Assembly (NCBI RefSeq): GCF_040954645.1
Contig: NC_092807.1
Coordinates: 1,240,001-1,304,000, forward strand
DNA length: 64,000 bases
Source of the DNA: Diabrotica undecimpunctata
Taxonomy: Eukaryota > Arthropoda > Insecta > Coleoptera > Chrysomelidae
Reading direction: 5' to 3'
The translations under genes were made by a program, and so were the position numbers. Under the pieces are notes generated by a model. That model ran no database searches, had not been told where the DNA came from, and saw nothing but the letters and a program-made list of their open reading frames with translations. The stretch's first letter is position 1; each line of letters starts with the position of its first letter. This document shows, piece by piece, positions 19,180 through 29,164 of this stretch.

Positions 19180-20345
19180 TGCGGTGTCACCATAGACGGA
19201 AGAATAATTTAAAAATATTTAAAAAAAGTAAGGAAGACGATCCCAAAAACTATCGTAGGATAAGTCTCTTAAGCGCTGTTATGAAACTGTTGACAAAAAT
19301 TATATTTTCCGAATAGAAAAAACCAGAATATGTGAAAAACAGGGCTTCCGATGAAACAATTTAAGGGTCGATGTAATATTCATTATCCGCCAGATAGTGG
19401 AAAAGACAATCAAATTTAACAAAACTGCTTACATGTTTCTCGTGGACCTTACAAAGACGTTTGACAGAAAAGATCTAGAAATGTAGACCCTGAGATTCGA
19501 GCAATCATTAAAGAAATGAACACCAACAACCGTAAATTTGTAAAAGCGGAAAACCGGCTAACTAAGAAAATTCCTAGAAAATAGAGACAGAAATAAGACA
19601 GATAGCCGCTGTCCAATTCTCGTAAAATTTGGTGATGGATAATATCATAAAGGAAGTTAAAACAGTAGGAAGAGGTTACAGAATGAGAAATAAAGAAATT
19701 AATTAATTAAATAAGCTGCTATGCTGATAACCTAGTACTTATATCGGAGGATAAAGATAACTTACGACGATTACTATAGGTTCCAAAACATTGCAGAAAC
19801 ATTTTATGGGGGTATATCTAAAGAAAAGAGATGTTAACTAGCGGCAAATAACCAAAGTGTTACGAAAGTTATAAATTTAAATATCTAAAAGACAATATTA
19901 CCAGAAGCAGACACCTCCAGGAGGAAGTCAAAGCACAGACTAACAGAGCAGCAATGATACCTGGATACCTACGTGAGATTATCTGGAGATAGAAGCCCAT
20001 AACCATAGAAAGTAAAGTGAGAATATATTATACCTGCGTAAGCGATCGACACCAGAGCAAAAATAGCTTAAACCAAGAAGCTCCTAAGGACAACTGAAAT
20101 GAAAACGCTGAGATCCATTGTTGGTTATACTCTTAGGAACTAAAAAAGGAATGAATTCATCAAAGAACAAGTAGGCGCCAAGTATATCGGGCTAGACAGA
20201 GATGCAGAGAGTGGAGAAACCACATCAGTAGAATAGACAATGGGAGGCTCGCAAAAATTTCAGTCTGAAAAACCTAATGCATCAAGACCAAGAAAAATAG
20301 ATCACTTGGAAAAGGTACTCTGCCGAAACAGCTGTAGTAATAAAA
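19180..20345 (+). pseudogene. Family C reverse transcriptase, decayed copy
   Basis: Fragments in order on the plus strand are: DDPKNYR-like start with ISLLSAV (about 19235), LVDLTKTFD (about 19440), VDPEIRAIIKEMNTNNRKFV (about 19480), and KAENRLTKKIP. Next come NIIKEVKTVGRGYRM (about 19640), a CYADNLVLISE-equivalent palm motif (about 19720), FKYLKDNITRSRHLQEEVKA (about 19870), and AETRAKIA-equivalent thumb. The copy ends with REWRNHISRIDNGRLAK and SEKPNASRP near 20280. More than five shifts and stops are present. The palm catalytic pair appears as AD-N, so the second Asp is lost. Confidence 0.75.
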
Positions 20346-20699
20346 AAATAAAAATTATAGTAAATTTTGTGGAGGTTTTGAAAACAAAAGTTTTCGGTGT
20401 TTTATTGTTAGAAAAAGAGGAGTTACAAAAGAAAGAAGTGAAGATAGGGTTCAAAGAGAATGAAAACAAGAAACGTCACAGATGTAAAAGGTTAATCAAA
20501 CAATATTATCTTCACCAATCAATTATTCTTTGGATATTAGTTTTTCTCATTTAACTTCATAGTTTTATTCGTCGATGAACTTGTATGGGTGAGTGCGTAC
20601 CTGTACACGAAATAGATACAAAGCTTCGCTCCAGATCGACCCCAGAGTCATTTTTATATTTTAATTTGCCTCACGAACTTACTACAATTTAATTTTCAG
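20346..20699. other. No supported feature
   Basis: AT-rich sequence. The plus-strand frame at 20240-20554 runs through it only as an extension of the family C tail. It ends in TTTAATTTTCAG, a good 3' splice-site-like sequence. Confidence 0.35.
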
Positions 20700-20826
20700 G
20701 CGATTTATTATTCAAAAGAGCAGAATAACGCAATCTACTCAGTCATTTTAAAAGATTTCACAATTATCTGGGGAACTCTGGCGTTTCTCGACGTACGTCC
20801 ACAGTGTGGGACGATTTGTCTGATGG
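20700..20826 (+). other. Candidate host exon bounded by splice-site consensus
   Basis: TTTAATTTTCAG precedes base 20700 and GGTAATTATG starts at 20826/20827. Between them lies an open frame of 42 codons: AIYYSKEQNNAIYSVILKDF, then TIIWGTLAFLDVRPQCG and TICLM. It is hydrophobic in part and has no lesion. I do not recognise the protein. In AT-rich DNA an open frame this long can occur by chance, so the splice sites are the main argument. Confidence 0.25.
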
Positions 20827-21374
20827 GTAATTATGTTATTTAGAAAACGGTAGATTATATTATTTGAAACAAAATTCTTGGTTTTAATAATGAAACCGTA
20901 GAAGAGAATCTCGGTAAAATAGATTTAGAGCAGGAAAAGTAGACACTATGGCGCAAATTAATAAAATATAATTTTTTTAGACAAATATAATAAGGGAAGG
21001 ATATTATTATAAGGAATTTACTCCCATTTACTAGAAAAATTGGAGGAAGTCAGAAAAAATTGGAGCGAGACTGAAACGATAAAACTGGAGAAAATCAGAA
21101 AACATTGAGTGGAATGATTGTAGATGAAAATTGATTGGATCCCCCGTCACATGGCAACGGACAAAATCACTAGTCTATATTATATTCTTTCTGTTCTGCA
21201 ATACGTGTGCAAGTTGTTCTTCTTCATTTTAACTTCCATAACACCGCCTCATCCAGTTTTCAAAAGAGGTATTCTTGAGAATATTACCATTTCGTAATCT
21301 TTAGTGACAGGAAATATGTCTAAAATTGCATTTGCCATTTTTATTGTATTTTATAAGCTTTTGTGTATGTGCAT

Positions 21375-21440
21375 GATAGGAATAAGATACAGAAATTCTA
21401 TCAAATTTGTAAAGATGTATCCAGGTGTTAATGTAGACGT
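21375..21440 (+). pseudogene. Family A endonuclease fragment
   Basis: The frame reads RYRNSIKFVKMYPGVNVDV, matching the end of the endonuclase domain in the intact family A ORF (RYKNMIKSSKTYPGADV). It is about 20 codons long and abuts the Tc1-like copy. Too short to say more. Confidence 0.5.
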
Positions 21441-21990
21441 TGGATGACAGTCCAGTTGTTGGGTTGTGATCAGAAGCAGAATATAGGAAACTAGAGCACT
21501 GTATGGAAACGCTAATGTATGGGCAAGGATATCATCTAGAGGAATGGTAATGATATGGCATATTGATGGCAGCTTTGTTGGACAGACTTATCTGAATATT
21601 CTAGGAAACATCATGCTTCCCAGTGTAGAACAGTTGTATTCAGAAAATAATTTTATCCTCCACCAAGATAATTGTCCTGTTCACAATGCAAATATAATAA
21701 ACCAGTGGCTCCAGAATAATAACATCGTAACCTTACCATGGCCCAGCTACAGTCCAGATTTAAACCCAATTGAGAATGCATGGGGGGTTATTATAAAACG
21801 CTTGTATCGGCGTAATTGTATCCTCCAAATGCTGAAGAGCTGTGGCACGGTATACAACAGGTTTGGGAAGAGCTCTCTGAAGAAGACAATTTCATAGTTC
21901 CTTTCACGCAGATGGACCGAAGACTACAAGCTCTTATCAATGCTGATGGAGAACAAAATATTAATTTTATTTTTACACACCTAAATTTAG
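21441..21990 (+). pseudogene. Tc1-like transposase, C-terminal DDE half
   Basis: The plus-strand frame has YGNANVWARISSRGMVMIW and HIDGSFVGQTYLNILGNIML, then LHQDNCPVHNANIINQWLQ with a catalytic Asp. Next come PWPSYSPDLNPIENAWG with the catalytic Glu and LYRRN. A one-base shift near 21830 moves to AEELWHGIQQVWEELSEED and MDRRLQALINADGE. Between the second Asp and the Glu there are 34 residues, so it is DD34E, typical of Tc1. The first catalytic Asp and the DNA-binding domain are missing, so it is non-functional. Confidence 0.85.
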
Positions 21991-22061
21991 TATAGTTTTG
22001 GTCTTCCAGACCCTCGCTTTTTTTCAAGAGTTTTTTGTTTCCTCCATTTTTTATTAATAGA

Positions 22062-22255
22062 AAAACTTTGTTTTATTCCTTAATAATAATAAAAATAATA
22101 ACAACAGCCCTATTTTGTGTAATGGCTGCCTATGGTAGTGCCCAGTTATCTATTAATTTGGTTACAATTCTTGCTTTAATATATTGTTAAGTCATTTGTT
22201 TTATTCCTTAATAATAATAAAAATAATATCAACAGCACTATTTTATGTAAAAACT
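22062..22255 (+). repeat. Direct repeat of ~55 bp spaced by ~128 bp
   Basis: TTGTTTTATTCCTTAATAAT with the following AATAAAAATAATA and CAACAGC-ACTATTTT occurs at about 22069 and again at about 22197, with three or four differences. No coding content. It is probably a local tandem duplication. Confidence 0.7.
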
Positions 22256-22578
22256 ATTATTTATATAATCTTTATAAAATGCAGGAATTCAAAATAAAAT
22301 CAAAATTTAGATCTTAATAATTATTACAATTTATGGATTAACATATGTAATCAATTGTTTGTTGTTTATTTGTTTATTTAATTATTTGTCTGTCATAATA
22401 AATATAATATATTGTCAGTCCAATCAAATACACTGATCAAAACGATCAAATCTTACTAAGAGTCGTATCAGCTTTTTGAGGAACCAGCTGTACCTTTCAT
22501 TAGCTCTAAGTTGAAATATGGATTTTGATAATGCACGCAATATTTGTTTTATGTTCACTTAAAATAAAACAAAAAATC
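22256..22578. other. No supported feature
   Basis: AT-rich sequence with short A/T tracts; no frame or repeat recognised. Confidence 0.35.
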
Positions 22579-22761
22579 TCATTTCCCGACATCCGTATCG
22601 AGTACTTTGTAATGCAATAATAATACCCGTTGACCACCCCAATCTTGCGGCAAGAAATTGTTTTCTTTCAACCACACCAAACAAACATCAGTTAGTGACT
22701 TGGAATCGTAATGATAATGTAGTCCAAACTGGTAGGTTTTAATTATTGTGTTACGTATCAA
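22579..22761 (-). other. Unknown 60-codon frame, possible terminal exon
   Basis: The minus-strand frame reads FGLHYHYDSKSLTDVCLVWL, KENNFLPQDWGGQRVLLLHY and KVLDTDVGK before a TGA. ACCTACCAG precedes FGLHY (about 22727) and could be a splice acceptor. There is no lesion and I recognise no family. It may be a host terminal exon or part of an unrecognised element. Confidence 0.25.
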
Positions 22762-22859
22762 AACTAATAAGTGTTATTAAAAGGAAATTGACATTTTTGG
22801 TTATTTGGAACGTTTTAAGAAATTTAGAGGTGGGACTAGGAAATTTTGGAACGCAATAA

Positions 22860-23510
22860 ATGTTTTTTTTGGTTTCTTATAGTTATTCATTTCTTTTCTT
22901 GTCTGATAGCCTGATGTTTAGCATTTCCTTTCCATGGCTCTTTGGGTCTTTGCTATTTTCCCATGTTTTCCTTTGTAAATGTCCAAGTTTGAAAACCGTA
23001 GGTGAGAACAGGAAGTATACATTGATTGAAGACTCTTGTTTTTAGATATTGGGGGTATTTTCTATTTTTTAGTATATAGGAAAGTTTTCCGAAGGATGCC
23101 CAAGCCAACCATATCCTTCTCTTTATTTCTCCGGTCTGATTTTCTTTATTTAATTTAACTAGTTTTCTCACATATACATATTCTTTTACTTGTTCTATAG
23201 TTGTTTGTGCAATTGTAATTATTAATTCTTCTGGTTGGTTGGTCATAATTTTCGTTTTATATATTTTGTAATTCTTCCCTTTTATCTGTTATTAATACAA
23301 TGTCGTCTGCATATCTCAAGTGATTCAAGTATTGGCCATTTATGTTAATACCCCGTTTTTCTCATTGTTATTTCCTCATAACGTCTTCCAAAGCTTGATT
23401 GAATAGTTTGGGTGATATAATGTCACCCTGTCTGACTCCTCGCCGTATCTTAATGGGCTCCGTTTGTTCAACTATTTTGATGGTTAACCTACTTGTTTTA
23501 TATTCATCGA
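22860..23510 (-). pseudogene. Family B-like reverse transcriptase, palm and thumb
   Basis: Minus-strand frames from 23500 down read FIDEYKTSRLTIKIVEQTEP, IKIRRGVRQGDIISPKLFNQ, then NGQYLNHLRYADDIVLITDK (catalytic Asp pair near 23300). The thumb follows: TIEQVKEYVYVRKLVKLNKE, RIWLAWASFGKLSYILKN and QCILPVLTYGFQTWTFTKEN. The layout matches family B at 54.6-55.8 kb (FGKLSYVLKS, NQCVLPVLTYG). Stops and shifts occur between blocks. Confidence 0.75.
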
Positions 23511-23869
23511 TAAATATGAACATTTCTGAATTCCTAGATCAACATTCAGTACAACAGGTGCCTAGACAAAAACAAATCTGTTTATTGATGGTAGTGTTCT
23601 CTTTCCTTGTCTAAGATTGCTCCAGTGTGCCAGCCGACTAACTGTCACTAAAAATATTGCTAATAAACTGAGAATCGGGTGGAGGAAAGATCAATGTTGG
23701 AAATTAAACTTACAGACCCCGTTAAGAACGAAGATATTTGCATAAGATAAGCATCATAGAAAAATATCAAGGCTAAAATGAAGATTTTATCCATGACTAA
23801 ATTAAAGAGCATGAGGCTTAATAAATCCACTTGTCTTATTCTGCTGTTTTTATAATATTTCTTCTATAA
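23511..23869. other. Unassigned insert between two RT fragments
   Basis: Between the family B palm and the family C fragment lie about 350 bases with no recognisable coding. I could not find inverted ends or a target duplication. Confidence 0.3.
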
Positions 23870-24470
23870 CTTCTCTATTATACAGAAGATGGATAAAATC
23901 TCTGAGTCTTACTCTGTCAAACGCTTTCTTTAGGTCAATCAGACATAGCTTGTGTGTCTGATTGACCTCTGCTGGTCTATCTGGTTTATTATACTCTAGT
24001 ATACGAAAACCCTATTGTTCATCTGCTAAATTTATTCTCTGATTTATTAGCACTTGTAAAATTTGAGTTGTAAGTTTTAGGGTAGTATTTAATAAGTTTA
24101 TATCTCTGTAGTTTTCTGGCTTTTTTTTATTTCTTTTTTGAATAGTAGAATAAGTTCGCTCGTTCTCCATTTTTTCGGTATTTTATTGTGTTTTATAATT
24201 TTATTAATTAATGCTGTTAATTGATCTGTCATTGCTACTCCACTTTCAGTAATTCGTATGGTATCCCGTCTTTACCTACTGCTTTTCTGTTCTTTAGGTT
24301 TTCAAGTATTTCCCGAACTTCCTTTACATTTATATTGAATTCTTCATTCTGATTTTTTAGTTAATCAATCCAAATACCCTTTTGCATTTGTTTTGGTTCT
24401 ATTAGTTCCTTTACTTCCGTTCTTTAACCTCTTATAAAGCGCCATATTTCCTTTGGCAGACCGTAAAAAT
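23870..24470 (-). pseudogene. Family C-like reverse transcriptase, N-terminal part
   Basis: Minus-strand frames give KKPENYRDINLLNTTLKLTT, QILQVLINQRINLADEQ, then stop, GFRILEY and NQTHKLCLIDLKKAFDRVRL with the first catalytic Asp, then RDFIHLL. KAFDRVRLxDxxHxLYNREV is the same block as in family C at 63.7 kb. The upstream part to about 24470 has the proline-containing entry region with many stops. Confidence 0.65.
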
Positions 24471-24523
24471 CATGTTCCATTTTTTTCGAAACGCCTTCCC
24501 AGTGATCATTTATTTATGATAAT

Positions 24524-27225
24524 CATCATCATCACGTAGCGCTATAACCCTGGGTGGGTCTTGGCTGACTGTACTTTGTTTGGTCTTCCATCAACCTAGG
24601 GTCAAATGGAATGTTCATTCTCCGGAGATCTGCTTGGATGTTATCTCTCCATCGCATTCTGGGACGTCCGAGTGGTCTTTTACCTGTGGCAATCTCCTCC
24701 CATACCAATTTTACAAGTCTCTCGTTATGCAGTCTGTGCACGTGGCCTGCCCATCTTAGTCGCTGTGATTTAATTTCTTGGACAATATCGGCGTTATTGT
24801 GGAGTGCTTTTAATTCGATATTGGTTCTGATCTTATACTGGTTTGTGGTGATGTCATGGTGAGGTCCGAATATTTTTCTAAGTATTTTTCGTTCAAAGCG
24901 TCTGAGCTTTTTTCGTTTGCCCTGGTCATGGTCCATGCTTCGCATCCGTATGTTATTACAGTTCTGACGATGGATTTATAGATTTTTATCTTTGAACTTC
25001 TTGTCAGATTTTTTGATTTTATGAGCTTATCCAGTGCGAATAGATAGCGGTTTGCAGATTGGATTCTGTCTTTTATTTCTCCAGTAACATCGTTGTCAGC
25101 TGTGATTACGGCCCCCAGATACTTAAAACGTTGTACTCTTTCGAAATTGAAGGTGTTGACAGTCACATTTTGTCCTATTCTGTCTCTTCGTGTCGTTCTA
25201 TTTATACACATATATTTCGTCTTTTCTTCATTAATCTTTAGCCCTACTTCACTTGTTGCTCCTTCTACTTTGTTGAAGATGTCTTTCGTGGATAGGATGA
25301 AGTCCCCTACGAGATCTATGTCATCTGTATATGCGAGTAATAGCTTGGGACCTTGATCCGATAGCAATTCTGTTTTTATTTCGGCCGACCTCATGGCTTT
25401 CTCTAATACAAGGTTAAAAAGTAGTGGAGATAACGCATCACCCTGTTTGAGTCCACTGTTGAGTTCAAAGCTGCCAGACAGTTTATTATTTACAGGTACT
25501 TTAGATATTCCACCCACCATACAGACTTTGGTCATCTGAATGAGTTTCTTTGGTATTGAGAACTCCGCCAAGGCATTCCATACTTGGCTTCTTTCTACGC
25601 TATCATATGCCTGTCGAAAATCTATGAAAAGATTGTGTATGGGTCTGTTATACTTCTATCCCCAATAGTTGATCTATTGTTAATCTGTTTGTCCTAAAAC
25701 CGGCTTGATATTCGCCTAGGACATTTTCAGCATAAGGGATTAGTCTACTAAGAATGATGTTTGAGAGGGTTTTATATGCCGTGTTTAGGAGTAAAATTCC
25801 TCTATAATTCGCGCATTTTGTTTTGTCCCCTTTTTTGTGGATGGGCACTATTATGTTATCCTTCCATCGTGCTGGTATCCTTTCTTCTAACCATATGTGC
25901 GTTATTAGCTGGTGGATTTGGCGATGTAGTGCGTCTCCCTCATATTTCAGAAGTTCTGCTAGTATCTCGTCCATACCCGGCGCTTTGTGATTTTTCAGCT
26001 TATTTAAGGCCTTTTGAGTTTCTTCAAAGGAGGGATTTTTGATGGGCATGTCCGCTGTGATATAGATCTCTTCTTTGTGCTGTTCTTCCTGTATGATGTT
26101 TAAAAGGTCCCTAAAATACTCTTTCCATTCTTCAGTTACTTCTTTACCGTCGATTATCATACGGCCTTGATTATCTCTCAGTGTATGGATGGAATTGGTT
26201 CTATGTCCTCTTTTCTCAGAGGAAATTGCTTTATAGAATTCTCTGGAGCCTGGTTTGGGCCGGTCTCTCTCCATAACTTCATATTTTTGTTGTTCATAGT
26301 TTTCTTTGTGCGTATTATTTTTCTTGTTTCTTTTCGGCAGTCGTCATATTCTTTTTTACTTTAATCTGTTTGCAGTTGTATCCAAGTCTTCCTTAATGTT
26401 TGTTTTTTTTCCAGCTGTTTCGGACATTCCTCGTCATACCATGCTTTTGCCCTCTTCTGCCTACTCCTTCCAAAGATCTTGTCCGCTGTTTTGGTTATTA
26501 TTTCGGCGGTCGTTTCCCATAGCTGTTCTATATCATGATATTCTCTTTCAGAGTTCAAGGTTTGTTCAAGTTCTCTATAGTTTTGTTGTTTCTCTGTATT
26601 CTGCATTTCGTCCATGTTCCATTGTGGGTTTATTGTTGTTTTATTGTATTTGTGGCTAGATATTCTGGATTTGACTTCTGCTCTGACTAAGTAATGATCT
26701 GTGTCTCCGTCTATTCCTCTCAGGCTTCTTACGTTCCCATGACGGGCATCTACAATGATGTGGTCAATTTGGTTGCGCGTAATATGGTTGTTTGAGACCC
26801 AGGTTTGCTTATGGATGTCTTTATGCGGAAACATGGTTGACTTTATTAGCATATTATTAGCTGCTGCAGTTTCTGTGAGTCTTAAGCCATTGTCGTTGGA
26901 TATATTGTGGAGGCTGTGTTTACCTATTGTGGGGTATAGGCTAGGCTCTTTGCCTATTTTAGCATTAAAGTCCCCGCAGAGTATGCGCATATCTTGTTTG
27001 GGCATCGTATCTATCTCTCTTTCTAGGGCATCGTAGAAATCATCTTTGATATCTTCATCCTTTTCTTCCGTTGGTGCATGCGCTGAAATAATCGAAATGT
27101 TGTATCGTTCTCCCTTCATTCGTATGTAGCATATCCTTTCGTTTATAGGTTTGAAATTTAGTATATTCTGTACTAGGCTGTCTCTAATCACAAAGCCCGC
27201 TCCATATGATAATGATGAAATAAAA
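24524..27225 (-). pseudogene. Family D non-LTR retrotransposon, endonuclease plus RT, nearly complete ORF
   Basis: Four minus-strand frames follow one another with small shifts. 27191-26361 is the endonuclease and linker: SIISAHAPTEEKDED, CGDFNAKIGKEPSLYP, RNQIDHIIVDARHGNV and GDTDHYLVRAEV, then WYDEECPKQLEKK. 26274-25648 is RT entry: LKNHKAPGMDEILAELLKYE, IPARWKDNIIVPIHKKGD and GEYQAGFRTNRLTIDQLLG. 25571-24810 is the palm and thumb: LKQGDALSPLLFNLVLEKAM, LLAYTDDIDLVGD (the catalytic box reads YTDD instead of YADD) and TYGCEAWTMTRANE. 24945-24532 is the tail: RLRWAGHVHRLHNERLVK and GRPRMRWRDNIQADLRRM. The 3' end is a GATGATGATGAT tail. The 5' end is truncated inside the endonuclease. ATGATAAT at 24516-24523 and 27206-27213 may be the target duplication. 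About three frame shifts, so inactive but fairly young. Confidence 0.9.
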
Positions 27226-27526
27226 ACAAAAAAATAATAATATATATATAAACCGCTTAGCCATTGTTACCAATAGTCTAACGGTTTGTGTAATTTTCTC
27301 ACGCAGATTCAAAGTTAGATGCTTTTCTTTAATTTCACCAGTTTTTAATTTCGGAAATAGAACGGTCCATCGATTATTCCTCAACAGTGATACAAAGAGT
27401 TAAAAGTCCTTTGAACAGATTCAGTTCTTTCTCCAGTCTGAACAATATTTTTTCATATCCACTTCTTGAGTTGAAATTCTGATCATTTGAAATACTGACA
27501 TTGTCCGCCACTGCTCAACAAAAAAA
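27226..27526. other. No supported gene
   Basis: A minus-strand frame at 27250-27410 reads LLRNNRWTVLFPKLKTGEIK and KEKHLTLNLREKITQTVRLL without a stop. I do not recognise it. Otherwise AT-rich. Confidence 0.25.
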
Positions 27527-27656
27527 GGCGGCTACAGACACAACTGCAAGCTTGTCTAGCATGCTTGTTTAATCTTTTTGTACAAGTATGCACAATTTGC
27601 CTTTGACACCACACCTACAAGCATACTTGGTAAAAATAGAGGTAGTTTAATAAAAT

Positions 27657-27809
27657 ATGTCGAGCTCGGACGACGATACGCTCGCTTTGGCTGCTTTTGT
27701 TCTTGTGAAAAAAAGAAAATCCCGAATGGAAAAGCCTGCGGTGTGGTATAAACAATGGTTAGAGAAAATGAAAACCTATTCTCACATTAGCTTACTAGAC
27801 TTAGACTAA
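27657..27809 (+). pseudogene. Harbinger transposase N-terminus, 50 codons
   Basis: The frame begins MSSSDDDTLALAAFVLVKKR and continues KSRMEKPAVWYKQWLEKMKT. An acidic start, a hydrophobic helix, a basic run and then a W-rich segment is how Harbinger transposases begin, before the DDE nuclease domain. It stops after LLDLD; the DDE domain is deleted. The acidic start and the ATG right inside the left terminal repeat support this start. Confidence 0.6.
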
Positions 27810-27825
27810 ACTTAGACTTAGACGT

Positions 27826-28133
27826 AGACACTAGCAAGTGTGAGCTCATAATGTCCATCTGCACCCATTCCAAAGTGGTCCGCATCTTCATCTTTTTTTC
27901 TTTTCTCTTCTATAATTAGTCCGTACGGAGTTTATTTTTTTAACAACTGCATCCTTGTCGGCATTAGCGTCAATTAACCTAGCTTTTTCTAATAATATTT
28001 TGTGTGCTGCATCCTTCTTTGCTTTGTCATGATAATCTTTGGATTTAACGTGCCAAAGACATGGCTGATTTTGATATTCTTAAATAAACTCTTCCAATAA
28101 TTCACGGTCAACCTTTTTGAGATCACTAGTCAT
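27826..28133 (-). pseudogene. MADF (Myb/SANT-like) protein gene of the Harbinger element
   Basis: From ATG at 28133 the minus strand reads MTSDLKKVDRELLEEFI, stop, EYQNQPCLWHVKSKDYHDKA, KKDAAHKILLEKARLIDANA and VVKKINSVRTNYRREKKK. A one-base shift in the A-run near 27897 leads to DEDADHFGMGADGHYELTLA. This is a complete MADF domain with the LW and Y/W positions in place. In Harbinger elements the MADF protein helps the transposase reach the nucleus and bind DNA. An in-frame TAA and one shift inactivate it. Confidence 0.8.
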
Positions 28134-28390
28134 GACGAACATTACTCAAATGCTACCTCACAAAGCAACACAACGGACGCCAACTTGTTCAAGCTTGAAA
28201 ATCGTGGGTACCGTTTTGCTTGAGCAAGCACGCTTAATTCAAGCATGCATAATTAAGATCCTTTCCATCATCAAGCGGCTTTTACAATCACAAAGCTTAC
28301 ACCACATTTCCTTACAGACACTTAAGCGTGTTTGTACAAAAAGCCTGAACAAGCATGCTGGACAAACTTGCATGTGTGTCTGTAGCCGCC

Positions 28391-29164
28391 TTAATACGAA
28401 ACGCATATTTTGCACAAGCATGGTTTAAAAGAAAAAAAATCTGATAAAAAGTCCAATAGTTAGATTGTATTACCATCACTGAATTCTTTCGTTTCTCCCA
28501 TCTCTCTAAAATTATGTCACAACTTATAACCCGTAATTAGTAGAACAAATAACTCTAATTCAGATGGCCCGGAGCCCCCTCTTAGATATAGAATTACCGG
28601 TAAAAAGTTACACGAAAATTTCATTGTAATTGTTTATGTGCGCAACTGTCACTGCTGCAAAGTGGCCACGTATGTAATTGCTTCGAATTTGTTGGTTTTG
28701 GATCCGAGGCAGATGTGTCTTCATTTCGTTTTTTTCTGCCGAACGGGAGCAATTTGCATGTCAGGATTTTACTGTTACATGTTTTCGAATATTTCCGGAT
28801 ATAATTATAGTACAGAAATATTACGTAATTAATTATAGTTGACTAACAGGACGACAAAGAAGTGGATTTGTTGAGGAAGTTGCGTTGTATAATAAAATAA
28901 TCATTAATAAAAACTTTTCTTAACAAACCTTATGAACTGTTTCTTTGATTGATAAAAAGTGAATAAAATGGGTAGTTAAAAATTGGACTAATTCTTATTA
29001 ATGTTTTATCGTTTTATTTATTTTCATTACTTGTACAATACAAGTCTACAAGTTCTTACTTTTATCAAATTAGATAATCAAACAAAACTTAACATATTGA
29101 TTAAAACTATTGTAAATCATTATTATTTAATTTTGTCACATTTAGGTCATAGTAGAATCAAATG
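28391..29164. other. No supported feature
   Basis: AT-rich flank of the Harbinger element. A 64-codon plus-strand frame at 28638 is cysteine-rich but matches nothing I know. No repeats recognised. Confidence 0.35.

Larger units (their letters stand above)
27527..28390. mobile_element. Harbinger-like element, 864 bp, ~60-bp TIRs
   Basis: GGCGGCTACAGACACAACTG at 27527 is mirrored by the right end (reverse complement GGCGGCTACAGACACACATG ending at 28390). The similarity continues for about 60 bases with roughly seven differences, including AGCATGCTTGTT and CTTTTTGTACAA. Inside are two divergent remnant genes: a transposase N-terminus (+) and a MADF-domain gene (-). That pairing is characteristic of PIF/Harbinger. 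A three-base target duplication is not clear (AAA left, TTA right). Confidence 0.8.
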
